Below are positions 44,850 through 53,825 of a stretch of 64,000 bases of DNA, in pieces. How positions within the stretch are numbered: the first letter of the stretch is position 1; each line of letters starts with the position of its first letter. The notes below the pieces were generated by a model, which was not told the DNA's origin, did not search any database, and worked only from the letters and a program-made list of their open reading frames with translations. The position numbers and the translations under genes were made by a program. Source of the DNA: Microvirga mediterraneensis (lineage in GTDB: Bacteria; Pseudomonadota; Alphaproteobacteria; Rhizobiales; Beijerinckiaceae). The DNA is taken from the NCBI RefSeq assembly GCF_013520865.1, contig NZ_JACDXJ010000003.1, positions 1 to 64,000 of the forward strand, read 5' to 3'.

Positions 44850-45338
44850 ATGAATCGAGTTCTTTCTGCGGCAGTCCTCACGGTTGCGGGCATGATCAGC
44901 ATTCCGGCCCAGGCCGAGGTCGTCGGGAAGGTGAGAACCGACTGGGTCGGGAATGACATCGTTATCGAAGCCATCCAGGACCCCAAGGTGCAAGGCGTGA
45001 CCTGCCACCTGACCTATTTCGAACGCAGTCTGATTGACAGATTGCAACAGGGGAACTGGTTCGAGGACCCCTCGAACTCGGCGATTGCTTGCCAGACGAC
45101 CGGTCCCGTCACCATCGGCGAGATCGATCTCGACCGCAACGGCGAGGAGGTCTTCAACGAGGGTCGAAGCCTGATTTTCAAGAAGCTGGTCGTCAACCGC
45201 ATCTACGACCGGCAGAACAATACTCTGGTCTATCTCGCCCATACCCGTCAGGTGCAGCAGGGCAGTGCCAAGATGTCGATCTCGACTGTGCCGCTCTACA
45301 GCGTGCAGGCGACCTGGACCAAGGGCCGCCCGCAGTAG
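44850..45338 (+). CDS. creA: CreA-family periplasmic protein
   Basis: This 162-residue protein has a signal peptide (MNRVLSAAVLTVAGMISIPA, cleavage after AQA) and the CreA domain: VVGKVRTDWVGNDIVIEAIQ, DPKVQGVTCHLTYFERS and a conserved FEDPSNSAIACQTTGP. CreA is a widely conserved exported protein of unknown biochemical role. It heads an operon with a 66-residue membrane protein, the MaoC-phosphotransacetylase fusion and acetate kinase, directly downstream of the FixK box. Linkage of creA to acetyl-phosphate metabolism is noteworthy. Confidence 0.85.
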   Translation: MNRVLSAAVLTVAGMISIPAQAEVVGKVRTDWVGNDIVIEAIQDPKVQGVTCHLTYFERSLIDRLQQGNWFEDPSNSAIACQTTGPVTIGEIDLDRNGEEVFNEGRSLIFKKLVVNRIYDRQNNTLVYLAHTRQVQQGSAKMSISTVPLYSVQATWTKGRPQ

Positions 45339-45397
45339 CGGTTCAGGATTGCACGCTTCGCTGCGGACCTATCATCAGAACAAACTTAGAGGATCGA

Positions 45398-45598
45398 ATG
45401 CTCAACTGGGTTGTCCGGGGATTGTTGATCGTAGCCGGCGTGGTCACGGGATGGTTCGTCGCCAAGGACGCGACGAACTTCGGCGTCATTCAAATGATGG
45501 TGGCGCTCCTGTTGCTGACCTTGATCATCGCCGTGATCGCCTTCTGGCCCGATCATTGGAAGATCAGGCCTCACCAATCCGAAAAGACAAACCGATGA
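45398..45598 (+). CDS. Small two-helix membrane protein
   Basis: This 66-residue protein begins MLNWVVRGLLIVAGVVTGWF and has a second hydrophobic segment (MMVALLLLTLIIAVIAFW) before a short basic tail. It should sit in the inner membrane with both ends on the same side. AGAGGAT precedes the ATG at 45398, and its stop overlaps the start of the next gene (ATGA), which supports real translation. No family is recognised; its place in the acetate operon is the only clue to a role. Confidence 0.7.
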   Translation: MLNWVVRGLLIVAGVVTGWFVAKDATNFGVIQMMVALLLLTLIIAVIAFWPDHWKIRPHQSEKTNR

Positions 45599-47019
45599 AT
45601 GATACCTCCCCTGCCGGCGAGCCCGTGGACACGCTGAGCAACAGGACGTTCGACGAAATCGCGATCGGCGACACCGCCGTGATCGAGCGCACCCTCACCG
45701 CTGACGACATCCGGGCTCTTGCCCTGCTTTCCGGCGTAACCGACCCGCTCCGGCAGGACGCCGATCAACCTACTGCCGCGTTTCTCCATGGCATGGTCGC
45801 CCACGGCATGTGGGGCGGCGCCCTCCTGTCGGCCGTCGTGGGGACGCGCTTGCCAGGACCCGGAACGACCTATCTGGGCGAGACGCTTCAGTTTCTCTCG
45901 CCGGTCCAGTCCGGCGATACCCTGGCCCTCAAGGTCGAGGTGACGGCACGTGATCCCAGGACCCGGCAACTTCGGCTCGCCTGTCACTGCACGAACCAGA
46001 ACGGCGATCGCGTGATCGAGGGCTCGGTCGACGTCATCGCCCCGGCAGAGAAGGTCACCTGGTCCCGCAGCGCCCTACCCGAAGTCAAGCTCACGATTCA
46101 GAGTTCAGGCATGGGGCGGCTTCTGGATCATGCTCGCCTGCTGGGGACCATAAAGGTCGCCATCGTCCATCCGTGCGACGAGGTGAGCCTCTCCGCTGTG
46201 ATCGAGGCCCGCGCCGCCGGCCTGATCGACCCGGTCCTCGTGGCGCCGCGGTCCCGCCTCGAGAGCGTCGCCACGTCGGCAGGCATCGACCTCTCCGGCA
46301 TGAGCATCGAGGACGTGCCGCATAGCCATGCCGCAGCCCAACGGGCGGTCGAACTGGCCTCGTCCGGTACTGTCGAAGCTCTCATGAAGGGGAGCCTCCA
46401 TACCGACGAGCTGATGGGAGCCGTGGTGGCCTCGGGCAGCGGGCTTCGCACCAAGCGGCGCGTCAGCCACTGCTTCGTCATGCAGACCCCGGCCTATCCG
46501 CGCCCGTTCATCGTTACCGATGCCGCCGTCAACATCGCCCCGTCGCTGCCGGAGAAGATGGATATCGTCCAGAACGCCATCGAGTTGGCGCATGTTCTCG
46601 GCGTGAAGCAGCCCCGCGTCGCCATCCTGGCCGCCGTGGAGACCGTCTCCCCCCGGATGCAGGCGACGCTCGACGCGGCGGCCCTGTGCAAGATGGCGGA
46701 TCGCGGCCAGATCACGGGCGGCGTGGTGGACGGACCGCTGGCTTTCGACAATGCCGTCTCCGCCGCTGCGGCAAAGATCAAAGGCATCGTCTCGCCCGTG
46801 GCGGGCCAAGCCGACATCCTGGTCGTGCCCGATCTCGAAAGCGGCAACATGCTCGCCAAGCAGCTCGAGTATCTCGGGAATGCCGATTCTGCCGGCATCG
46901 CTCTCGGCGCCAAGGTGCCGATCATTCTGACCAGCCGCGCCGACGGGCGCGATTCCCGCTTGGCGTCCTGCGCCCTCGCCGTGCTGCTGGCCCATCACTA
47001 CCGAGTGAGCCCTCCATGA
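45595..47019 (+). CDS. Bifunctional MaoC-like hydratase / phosphate acetyl(butyryl)transferase
   Basis: This 474-residue protein joins an N-terminal MaoC hot-dog domain (about 15-145: RTLTADDIRALALLSGVTDP, FLHGMVAHGMWGGALLSAVV) to a C-terminal phosphate acetyl/butyryltransferase domain (about 165-470: GTIKVAIVHPCDEVSLSAVI, LKGSLHTDELMG-like KGSLHTDELMGAVVASGSGL). The fusion is known and annotated as bifunctional enoyl-CoA hydratase/phosphate acetyltransferase. The second domain would interconvert acetyl phosphate and acetyl-CoA. Stop and start codons overlap with both neighbours (ATGA), so the four genes creA to ackA look translationally coupled from the second on. Confidence 0.88.
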   Translation: MNDTSPAGEPVDTLSNRTFDEIAIGDTAVIERTLTADDIRALALLSGVTDPLRQDADQPTAAFLHGMVAHGMWGGALLSAVVGTRLPGPGTTYLGETLQFLSPVQSGDTLALKVEVTARDPRTRQLRLACHCTNQNGDRVIEGSVDVIAPAEKVTWSRSALPEVKLTIQSSGMGRLLDHARLLGTIKVAIVHPCDEVSLSAVIEARAAGLIDPVLVAPRSRLESVATSAGIDLSGMSIEDVPHSHAAAQRAVELASSGTVEALMKGSLHTDELMGAVVASGSGLRTKRRVSHCFVMQTPAYPRPFIVTDAAVNIAPSLPEKMDIVQNAIELAHVLGVKQPRVAILAAVETVSPRMQATLDAAALCKMADRGQITGGVVDGPLAFDNAVSAAAAKIKGIVSPVAGQADILVVPDLESGNMLAKQLEYLGNADSAGIALGAKVPIILTSRADGRDSRLASCALAVLLAHHYRVSPP

Positions 47020-48221
47020 CCGACCTGATCCTCGTCCTCAACTGCGGCTCCTCGAGCATCAAGTTTGCGCTGTTCGACACCAATGGCGTCCAACACAACC
47101 GTAAACCGGTCTGGAACGGCAAGGTCGACGGCATCACCGGACCCAGCCCAACCTTCGGCGAGACCGGCGTTGTTCCCTCCCCGATTGCTCTCGACCCGTT
47201 GGATCCCTACCATGCCGCCCTCACTCACATTGCCGGACGGGTCCAGGCGCGGCGTGGCGATCACAGGATCCGCGCCATCGCGCACCGCGTCGTCCATGGC
47301 GGAAGCCGCTATTTCGAGCCGACCCTCGTGAATGCCGAGGTTTTGGCGGACCTGCGCAGCTACATCCCCTTGGCCCCCCTGCATCAGCCGTTCGCGCTTG
47401 AGGCCATGGAGCGGCTCCTGGAGGAGCAGCCCGAACTTCCCCAGGTCGCCTGCTTCGATACGGGGTTCCACCACACCCTGCCCCATGTCGAGCAGATGCT
47501 GCCGCTCTCCTGGGAGGCCTGGGAGCGGGGAATCCGCCGCTACGGATTCCACGGCCTGTCATACGAATACCAGTCGATTGTGCTGGCCGAGCGCTACGGC
47601 GGCCGCGCCCGGGGGCGGACCATTGTCGCCCATCTCGGGAGCGGCGCGAGCCTCTGCGGCATGCGCGATCTCCAGAGCGTGGCGACCACGATGGGCTTTT
47701 CCGCCCTCGACGGGCTCATGATGGGAACCCGCACCGGCGCCCTCGATCCCGGCGCCCTGCTGTATCTGATGGAGATCGAGAAGATCTCGCTCCATGACGT
47801 CGGACAGCTTCTCTACCACAAGTCCGGTCTTCTCGGCCTGTCCGGAATTTCATCAGACCCGCGTGTCCTGCTCGACCGGGAGGCTGAGGAGCCCCGCGCC
47901 CGCGATGCCCTCGCGCTCTACGTCCGCCGCATCGTGCGCGAGATCGGCGCGATGACCGCCGCCCTCGGCGGGCTCGACCTTCTCGTGTTCACGGCGGGGA
48001 TCGGTGAACACAATGCGGTTCTGCGGGAACGCATCTGCCGGGATCTGGCGTTCATGGGCGTCGCGCTCGACCCTTCGGCTAATCAATCCAATGGGCCGAT
48101 CATCTCCGCCGAGGCCAGCCCGGTCCTGGTCGCGGTCGAGCCTACGAACGAGGAATGGATCGCGGCCCTGCGGACCAATGAGCTGCTTGCGGGGCCTAAT
48201 TTCTCTGGGACCCGGTCCTAG
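47016..48221 (+). CDS. ackA: Acetate kinase
   Basis: This 401-residue ASKHA-fold kinase makes ATP and acetate from acetyl phosphate. Signatures are LVLNCGSSSIKFALF at the N-terminus, ACFDTGFHHTLPHVEQM, RRYGFHGLSYEYQS and VAHLGSGASLCGMRD, with the second signature and C-terminal FTAGIGEHNAVLRERICRDL. All expected residues appear intact. Start at 47016 overlaps the preceding stop (ATGA). With phosphoketolase at 27.8-30.2 kb it completes a route from sugar phosphates to ATP that needs no oxygen. Confidence 0.93.
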   Translation: MTDLILVLNCGSSSIKFALFDTNGVQHNRKPVWNGKVDGITGPSPTFGETGVVPSPIALDPLDPYHAALTHIAGRVQARRGDHRIRAIAHRVVHGGSRYFEPTLVNAEVLADLRSYIPLAPLHQPFALEAMERLLEEQPELPQVACFDTGFHHTLPHVEQMLPLSWEAWERGIRRYGFHGLSYEYQSIVLAERYGGRARGRTIVAHLGSGASLCGMRDLQSVATTMGFSALDGLMMGTRTGALDPGALLYLMEIEKISLHDVGQLLYHKSGLLGLSGISSDPRVLLDREAEEPRARDALALYVRRIVREIGAMTAALGGLDLLVFTAGIGEHNAVLRERICRDLAFMGVALDPSANQSNGPIISAEASPVLVAVEPTNEEWIAALRTNELLAGPNFSGTRS

Positions 48222-48304
48222 ATGACGCTCCTGAGCCACCCCTTCAACGCTCTGATAATCGCACGAGGGTGGGGTGGCGCATGGGAATTCCCTTGAGATC
48301 GCCC

Positions 48305-48748
48305 TTACTCCCGGTCCTTGTCGCGCGTCCGAAGCTCCTCAATGGCCGCCGTCAGGTCAGACCGATACTTGTCGCGCAGGATCATCATCACGTTCTCTGC
48401 CGCCCTCTTCCCGATCTTTGCGACGAAAAAACGGTCCAAGGCGGCCTGCTGTGCCCGACAGTGATCGAGAGCTTTCTCAGCCAACGCTTCGGGCGTCCGC
48501 GGGCCCTGAAGCCTTCCTTTAACGAATAACGCGGCGCAGGCCTGCCATCGGTCATTCAGAGGCCTTGCCTCCTGGTGGACAGCAAGCGGGTCGAACTCAT
48601 CCGATCGCGTTGGGTGGCCTGGGGCCAATAAGATGGTCAGGGCTCCCATGAAACCTGCGATACGCGAGCGTGACTTCAGAGAGCGATCCCTGAAGGAGAG
48701 TCTTTCACAGCGCCCTTTTTCGAGAAATCGTCGCTCTGATGTCATCAC
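48305..48748 (-). CDS. Hypothetical exported or membrane-anchored protein
   Basis: This 147-residue frame has a basic N-terminus, a hydrophobic segment (IAGFMGALTILLAPGHPTRS, about 30-46) that could be a signal peptide, and a helical C-terminal part (WQACAALFVKGRLQGPRTPE; VMMILRDKYRSDLTAAIEEL). No family is recognised. The start may be later than 48748, nearer the hydrophobic segment (for example ATG 48649). It is convergent with ackA. Confidence 0.55.
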   Translation of the reverse strand: MMTSERRFLEKGRCERLSFRDRSLKSRSRIAGFMGALTILLAPGHPTRSDEFDPLAVHQEARPLNDRWQACAALFVKGRLQGPRTPEALAEKALDHCRAQQAALDRFFVAKIGKRAAENVMMILRDKYRSDLTAAIEELRTRDKDRE

Positions 48749-49160
48749 TGGCTTCCTTCAGGAGCATCCTGGGTGACGACGATCAAGAATTCCTTACTGA
48801 TTTGCAGTCCCCCTGAACCGCTTCGTCTCAATCAAATGACCTTGCCGCGAGAGAGAAACCCTTTTCGGCTTCACGCCGCGCTGGCCAAACAGGCGGGCCC
48901 TGTGCCGGTCCCCCAATTACCCGGGTGATCCCGAGGGGAGTGCGTGCCGTTCATGGACGAACCGCTCCCGCGCCAGCCGATCCGGTTCATGATCGGCGCC
49001 AAGCTGGGACCAAGGGGACGGCGATGGCGCTCGTGGATTATTAAGGCCTGGCCTTCGGCTCGCTTAGTCGCCGGAGCATCAGTTCCTTAAAGCCATCTGG
49101 TCCGCCCCGTTCGAGAAACGCCGCGCCTCGACCTCCGACACCGCGAGGAGGCTTCCTCCC
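48749..49160. other. Gene-free stretch, no supported content
   Basis: About 410 bases between two minus-strand genes contain only a short frame from 48953 with no family features. A weak FixK-like pattern at 48822-48835 has two mismatches and is not annotated. Nothing else stands out. Confidence 0.4.
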
Positions 49161-49856
49161 TCATATGGCGGTACCGAACAGGGCTCCTATTCCCGCTGTT
49201 AAGGCCATGGCAAAAGCACCCCAGAAGGTCACACGCAGGGTTGGTCTAACGATGCCCGCGCCTCCCGTCCGTGCCCCTAGAACCCCCAACAAGGCCAGGA
49301 ACACCAGTGATCCGGCCGATACGACCGGCACCAGCCACTCCGCCGGGGCGACCAGCACCAGAAGCAGGGGCGCGGCCGCCCCGACCGAAAACGTGGCCGC
49401 TGACGCCAAGGCGGCCTGCACCGGGCGGGCGGTGGTGAGCGCCGAGATCCCCAGTTCCTCGCGCGCATGCACGGCCAGTGCATCCTTGGCCATCAGCTGC
49501 TCCGCAACCTGACGCGCCAAGCCCGGCTCTACGCCACGGGCGACAAAGATTTGGGCCAGCTCGTCCTTCTCGTAAGTCGGATCGTCCCTGAGCTCGCGCT
49601 TCTCCCGCGCGAGATCTGCCTGTTCCGTATCGGACTGCGAGCTGACCGAGACATACTCGCCTGCCGCCATGGACATGGCGCCGGCGACCAGACCGGCCAC
49701 GCCGGCAAGCAGCACGCTCCCAGGTGAGGCCGTAGCGGAAGCCATGCCCAGGATCAGGCTCGCGGTCGAGGTGATCCCGTCGTTCGCCCCCAGTACAGCG
49801 GCTCGAAGCCAACCGATGCGCCGGATCAGATGGTTTTCTGGGTGGATGTGTCTCAT
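49161..49856 (-). CDS. VIT1/CCC1-family transporter
   Basis: This 231-residue inner-membrane protein belongs to the VIT/CCC1 group of iron/manganese transporters. The first helix has the family motif LRAAVLGANDGITSTASLIL and the second GAMSMAAGEYVSVSSQSDTE; a cytoplasmic helical insert (about 75-130, rich in Asp/Glu/Lys) follows, then three more helices ending near GALFGTAI. The bacterial members are predicted to move divalent metal ions; specificity cannot be read here. It is a single gene on the minus strand. Confidence 0.88.
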   Translation of the reverse strand: MRHIHPENHLIRRIGWLRAAVLGANDGITSTASLILGMASATASPGSVLLAGVAGLVAGAMSMAAGEYVSVSSQSDTEQADLAREKRELRDDPTYEKDELAQIFVARGVEPGLARQVAEQLMAKDALAVHAREELGISALTTARPVQAALASAATFSVGAAAPLLLVLVAPAEWLVPVVSAGSLVFLALLGVLGARTGGAGIVRPTLRVTFWGAFAMALTAGIGALFGTAI

Positions 49857-50038
49857 GGAAGAATTGCCTTCTGTTCCGGATCAGGGCCATTTCTTGGGCG
49901 GGGCCATGACGGAGTGCGGGACCGGATCGGTGATGCAGCGCTCGAGGATTGAGTCGATCTCGTGCTTGCTCGCCTTGTCAATATGCTAGCCGTCGACTTC
50001 ATGAAGGGGCGAGTTGATCCGGCCTGCTGTTCCATCAG

Positions 50039-51451
50039 TCAGCCTGTTGCGCCCTGCAATGGCATGGACAGGAGAAGGCGTAAGCCCTCAGGGTCATACT
50101 CGACGCGAATGTCGCCGCCGGTTTCGTCGGTCAGTGCCCTCTGGATGAGCATGGATCCGAAGCCCTTCCGTTTCGGTGGTCCGACGCAGGGCCCGCCAGC
50201 CTCGGTCCACGCGAGCTGCAACCGATCAGAGCCCGTGGTCCGTTCAATGGACCAGGTCACGCTGACGCGCCCCTCCGGTACCGACAATGATCCATGCTTG
50301 ATGGCGTTGGTCGTCAGCTCGTGAGCCATCAGTGCGATTGAGACACTGACCCGCGCCGGGAGAACGAGGTCAGGTCCCTCGAGCTCTACCCTTTTGACAC
50401 CCGCGTCGTCATAGACCTCGAGCTCACTGCGAAGGAGCTGACGCAGGTCGGTGCCGTGGTTTCGATCCATCCGAAGGTTTTGCATGCGCGCCACTGTTGC
50501 CAGGCGCTGCGAAAATCGCTGCTGGTAGTCCGGCACGCTTTCGGCGAAGCGGGCCGTGAGATTGGCGAGTGCCTGAACGATCGCGAATGTGTTCTTGAGC
50601 CGATGGTTGAGTTCGCCGACAAGCACCTCCCGCTGTGCCTCTCTCGACTTTCGATCCGTCACATTGGCAATGGTGCCGACGGCCCGCACAGGCGCGCCAT
50701 TCCCGTCATGTTCCCGGACCCGGCCATGGATCGCGACCCACGGCCAGGAACCGTCCTTGGCACGCAAGCGGCAATCCTGGCTCCAAGCGGTTGCCCGGCC
50801 TTCCAGAGAAGCAGCCAATCCGCGCAGCACTTCTCCCTTATCGTCCGGATGAATCAGCTTTTCCCATGATTGGATATGAGACCTCATCTCGCCGGGTTCA
50901 TAGCCCAGCATGGTCTGAAGACGTTCGCTGCTCCAGACTTCGCCCGTGGTGATGTTCCAGTCCCAGAGCCCCAAATCTTCAGTCTCGACCGCAAGGCACA
51001 GGCGCTCCTGCATCTCGCATTGGCTGAGTTCCCGAACCCTGCGCTCCGTGAGGTCGAAATTGACGCCAACGATCCTTCTGGGGAGACCATGGGCATCGTG
51101 CTCGACCTTGGCGCGGGCGAGAATCCACCTGACCGCCCCATCGGGATGAACGACGCGGAACTCAGTTTCGTAAGGCAGCGCCCCATCCAGAACTTTCCTT
51201 GTGTCGGCGATGATCGAGGTGACATCGTCCGGATGCAGACAGCTGACGAACACATCGTGGGTGACGGGTTCGCCCACATCAACTCCGAACAGGCGATAAT
51301 TCTGATCCGACCACCACACCCGGCCCGTTGAGATGTCCCACTCCCAGATGCCAACGTCGCCCACCTGCTGGGCCAGAAGCATGCGGGTATCATCGGGAGA
51401 CGACGGTTCTTGCGTTGGGAAATACAGGTTGACCGGGGAAACGTTCGGCAT
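50039..51451 (-). CDS. Double-PAS HWE-family sensor histidine kinase
   Basis: This 470-residue cytoplasmic kinase has two PAS/PAC domains (about 25-140: DVGIWEWDISTGRVWWSDQN; 150-270: DLGLWDWNITTGEVWSSERL) and an HWE kinase core (VLVGELNHRLKNTFAIVQAL with the phospho-acceptor His, then ALMAHELTTNAIKHGSLSVP and GFGSMLIQRAL). I take ATG 51451 (MPNVSPVNLY); a longer frame to 51628 would run into the divergent gene's promoter. Such kinases often feed the general-stress PhyR system or single receivers; the partner is not shown here. Confidence 0.85.
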   Translation of the reverse strand: MPNVSPVNLYFPTQEPSSPDDTRMLLAQQVGDVGIWEWDISTGRVWWSDQNYRLFGVDVGEPVTHDVFVSCLHPDDVTSIIADTRKVLDGALPYETEFRVVHPDGAVRWILARAKVEHDAHGLPRRIVGVNFDLTERRVRELSQCEMQERLCLAVETEDLGLWDWNITTGEVWSSERLQTMLGYEPGEMRSHIQSWEKLIHPDDKGEVLRGLAASLEGRATAWSQDCRLRAKDGSWPWVAIHGRVREHDGNGAPVRAVGTIANVTDRKSREAQREVLVGELNHRLKNTFAIVQALANLTARFAESVPDYQQRFSQRLATVARMQNLRMDRNHGTDLRQLLRSELEVYDDAGVKRVELEGPDLVLPARVSVSIALMAHELTTNAIKHGSLSVPEGRVSVTWSIERTTGSDRLQLAWTEAGGPCVGPPKRKGFGSMLIQRALTDETGGDIRVEYDPEGLRLLLSMPLQGATG

Positions 51452-51643
51452 CGGGAGTCTCAAAGGTGAATGCGCTGGCGCGCTTTCTAAGCCCACGGCA
51501 GCCGAGGCACTTTGCGCTTGGTCAAGGTTCGATACAGCGAAGATGCTAGGACGGCGACGCCGCTGTACGATGGCGGAATCGCGGCTACCTAAGTGGGGGG
51601 CGCCTCGATCACCACCTACCCTCACCATGCGCCAGGGCCTGAC

Positions 51644-52978
51644 ATGAACGTTGCCAGAATCAAGATCGCTTTCGCCGGTCTCGCCGTTGTCATCACGGGG
51701 CTCTGGCTGCTGAGCCTGTCAGAGGCGACCCTGACAGGGGGCTTTTGGCCGCTCCGAAACGCGCTGGTGTACCTCACCGGCTTCCTGGCGATCGGCTTCA
51801 TGTCGGCGGCGGTGATCCTGGCGGCGCGTCCCATTCAGATTGAAGGGTTGCTTGGTGGCCTCGACAAGTTCTACCGCCTGCACAAGTGGCTTGGCATCGC
51901 CGCGGCCGTCATGGGCGTTGTCCACTGGCTTCTCGAGATCACGCCGCGCTGGATGGTGGGACAGGGCTGGCTCGAGCGCCCCCAACGCCCGGCCCGAGCG
52001 GCGGAAGTCGCCTCCGGGTTCGATCCCTTCCGCGACTTGCATGAGGTGGCCGCCGGGCTGGGCGAACCGGGGCTTTACCTCGTCCTTATCCTTGTGGCGC
52101 TGGCGCTCTGGAAAGGCTTTCCGTACCGCTACTTCTTCAACACCCACCGGCTGCTGGCGGCGGTGTATCTTGCGCTGGTGTTCCATTCGGTCATCCTGAT
52201 GGGGCCGGGCTACTGGGCCGCGCCGGTCGGACCGGTCATGGGCCTCCTCATGGCGGCCGGTTCCGCCGCCGCGGTCACGTCGCTGGTCCGGCGCATCGGC
52301 AAGTCCCGCCGCGCCGTCGGATCGATCACGTCGCTCGATCACCATACCGACAATGCCGTTCTGGATGTTGGCGTCCAGCTCACCACGGCCTGGCCGGGGC
52401 ACCATGCCGGACAGTTCGCCTTCGTGAATTTCGGCGGCGGCGAAGGCGCCCACCCTTTCACGATCGCGTCCGCCTGGCGCAAGGACGGGCGCCTGATGTT
52501 CAGCATCAAGGGACTCGGGGACTACACCCGCTCCCTGCCGGAGCAGCTTTTCGTCGGTCAGGCCGTGACGGTTGAAGGGCCATACGGACGGTTTGATTTC
52601 CGCGGTGAGCGTGGGCGCCAGATCTGGATCGGAGGCGGGATCGGCATCACCCCCTTCATTGCCGGCCTGCAGGCGCTCGAGGACCAGCGGAGCAACCAGC
52701 CCGTGGACCTGATCTATTCGACGAGCGCGCCCTCAGAGGCCTTCATCGCCAATATCCGGCGGCTTGCCGAGCGGGCCGGTGTCCGGTTCCTCCTGATGGT
52801 GACGCAGAAGGATGACCGGCTCACGCTCGAGCGTCTCGAGGAGATGGTGCCCGAGTGGAAGGAGGCCGATCTCTGGTTCTGCGGCCCTCTCGGTTTTGGC
52901 CGGGCCCTGCGCGATGCAATGACCGCGCGAGGCCTGCCCGCCGACCGGTTTCACCAGGAGTTGTTCGATATGCGGTAA
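51644..52978 (+). CDS. Ferric-reductase-like transmembrane flavoprotein
   Basis: This 444-residue membrane protein combines a ferric reductase-like heme-binding transmembrane domain (six helices, about 1-220; histidines in YRLHKWLGIAAAVMGVVHWL and FNTHRLLAAVYLALVFHSVI) with a ferredoxin-reductase domain (FAD site HPFTIASAW, NAD(P) site IWIGGGIGITPFIAGLQALE, C-terminal LWFCGPLGFGRALRDAMTAR). It should pass electrons from NAD(P)H across the membrane, to ferric iron, oxygen or another acceptor. ATG 51644 is taken because it opens the first membrane helix. Confidence 0.85.
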   Translation: MNVARIKIAFAGLAVVITGLWLLSLSEATLTGGFWPLRNALVYLTGFLAIGFMSAAVILAARPIQIEGLLGGLDKFYRLHKWLGIAAAVMGVVHWLLEITPRWMVGQGWLERPQRPARAAEVASGFDPFRDLHEVAAGLGEPGLYLVLILVALALWKGFPYRYFFNTHRLLAAVYLALVFHSVILMGPGYWAAPVGPVMGLLMAAGSAAAVTSLVRRIGKSRRAVGSITSLDHHTDNAVLDVGVQLTTAWPGHHAGQFAFVNFGGGEGAHPFTIASAWRKDGRLMFSIKGLGDYTRSLPEQLFVGQAVTVEGPYGRFDFRGERGRQIWIGGGIGITPFIAGLQALEDQRSNQPVDLIYSTSAPSEAFIANIRRLAERAGVRFLLMVTQKDDRLTLERLEEMVPEWKEADLWFCGPLGFGRALRDAMTARGLPADRFHQELFDMR

Positions 52979-53001
52979 GTCCGTACGTCTTGAACGGTCG
53001 C

Positions 53002-53124
53002 CTAGAAATACCACCGTTGGGTCCCGGTGGCCTTGACCCTCGCGGCTTCCATTTGAGCAAGCGCGAGGGCGGTCAGAACGACTGCGAGCACGAGCGGCAT
53101 CGCCATGAGAATCGAGGCAGTCAT
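53002..53124 (-). CDS. Small single-helix membrane peptide
   Basis: A 40-codon frame encodes MTASILMAMPLVLAVVLTAL, then ALAQMEAARVKATGTQRWYF: one hydrophobic helix and a basic tail. It is one of three short minus-strand frames in a row (also 53148-53411 and 53465-53647). No family is recognised. Confidence 0.4.
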   Translation of the reverse strand: MTASILMAMPLVLAVVLTALALAQMEAARVKATGTQRWYF

Positions 53125-53147
53125 GGCAGCTGCTCCGTATGAGAATG

Positions 53148-53411
53148 TCAGGTGAAGCGATGACCACCGGCGGCGGAGCGCCCGTGTATCGTCTGGAAAG
53201 CGCGCGAAACTTCGGGCCGACCATGTGTTTGCCACTGCAGCCTCGTGGTGCGCTCGATGCCGGCTAGGGTCCGGAATGCAGGAAGCTCCTGCTCATCGAA
53301 CATGCTGGCGAGCGCCCCTGCCAAGTCGGCCTGCCGCCGATTCAGGACCTGCAAGCGGGCGATGTCCGCAGCGGTCTGCTCGCAGCAGCGGTCAATGTAA
53401 TCGGTTGTCAT
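53148..53411 (-). CDS. Hypothetical 87-residue helical protein
   Basis: This small soluble protein begins MTTDYIDRCCEQTAADIARL and is mostly helical (VLNRRQADLAGALASMFDEQ), with a basic C-terminus. No family is recognised. The ATG at 53411 is the only good start. It lies 23 bases upstream of the small membrane peptide. Confidence 0.5.
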   Translation of the reverse strand: MTTDYIDRCCEQTAADIARLQVLNRRQADLAGALASMFDEQELPAFRTLAGIERTTRLQWQTHGRPEVSRAFQTIHGRSAAGGHRFT

Positions 53412-53464
53412 TTCGGATCGTCATGTAGGTGATGGCCAGGCTCTTCATCCGCACGGACAATTGG

Positions 53465-53647
53465 CTATGGCGTTATCAAAAAGGCTGGACTGGATGCGGT
53501 GCGGATAGCTCTGTCCACCCGGAACTGAATCATGCTTGGAGTGAATGCCAATCGCATCGCAAGGTCCGCTGCTCCAACAAGGATCAGGAGCACGAGTACC
53601 GCCCGCCTGCCTGCATTCAGAAGCTGGATGGGATGGCTGATGCTCAT
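53465..53647 (-). CDS. Small membrane protein (60 residues)
   Basis: The product begins MSISHPIQLLNAGRRAVLVL and has one hydrophobic segment (AVLVLLILVGAADLAMRLAF) followed by a polar tail. It may be a membrane peptide or a short exported protein. No family is recognised. Confidence 0.4.
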   Translation of the reverse strand: MSISHPIQLLNAGRRAVLVLLILVGAADLAMRLAFTPSMIQFRVDRAIRTASSPAFLITP

Positions 53648-53825
53648 GGCTGACTCTCAATCTTCGGTAACGAGAACATAAGAGCCTGCCTGTGTGACGT
53701 CCGAACAGCGCGTGGGTAATAGTGTGTGCTGGTCCATGACAGTTCGTAACCGTCGACGGGAAAATGTGGCATTTCTCGGCTGCAAGGCGAGGTGATCCCC
53801 GGTGGACCTGCCCTGCATCGGATGG

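Noticed and set aside
48235..48278. GCCACCCC/GGGGTGGC inverted repeat after ackA
   Set aside because: The 28-base loop makes a terminator unlikely.
48822..48835. FixK-like pattern before the hypothetical gene at 48748
   Set aside because: Two mismatches to TTGAT-N4-ATCAA; such patterns occur by chance.
48953..49090. Short frame beginning MDEPLPRQPIRFM
   Set aside because: About 45 codons, no ribosome site or family; could be a decayed fragment.
51512..51525. TTGC-N6-TCAA pattern between the HWE kinase and the ferric-reductase-like gene
   Set aside because: Fits only the relaxed consensus, of which several are expected by chance in 64 kb.
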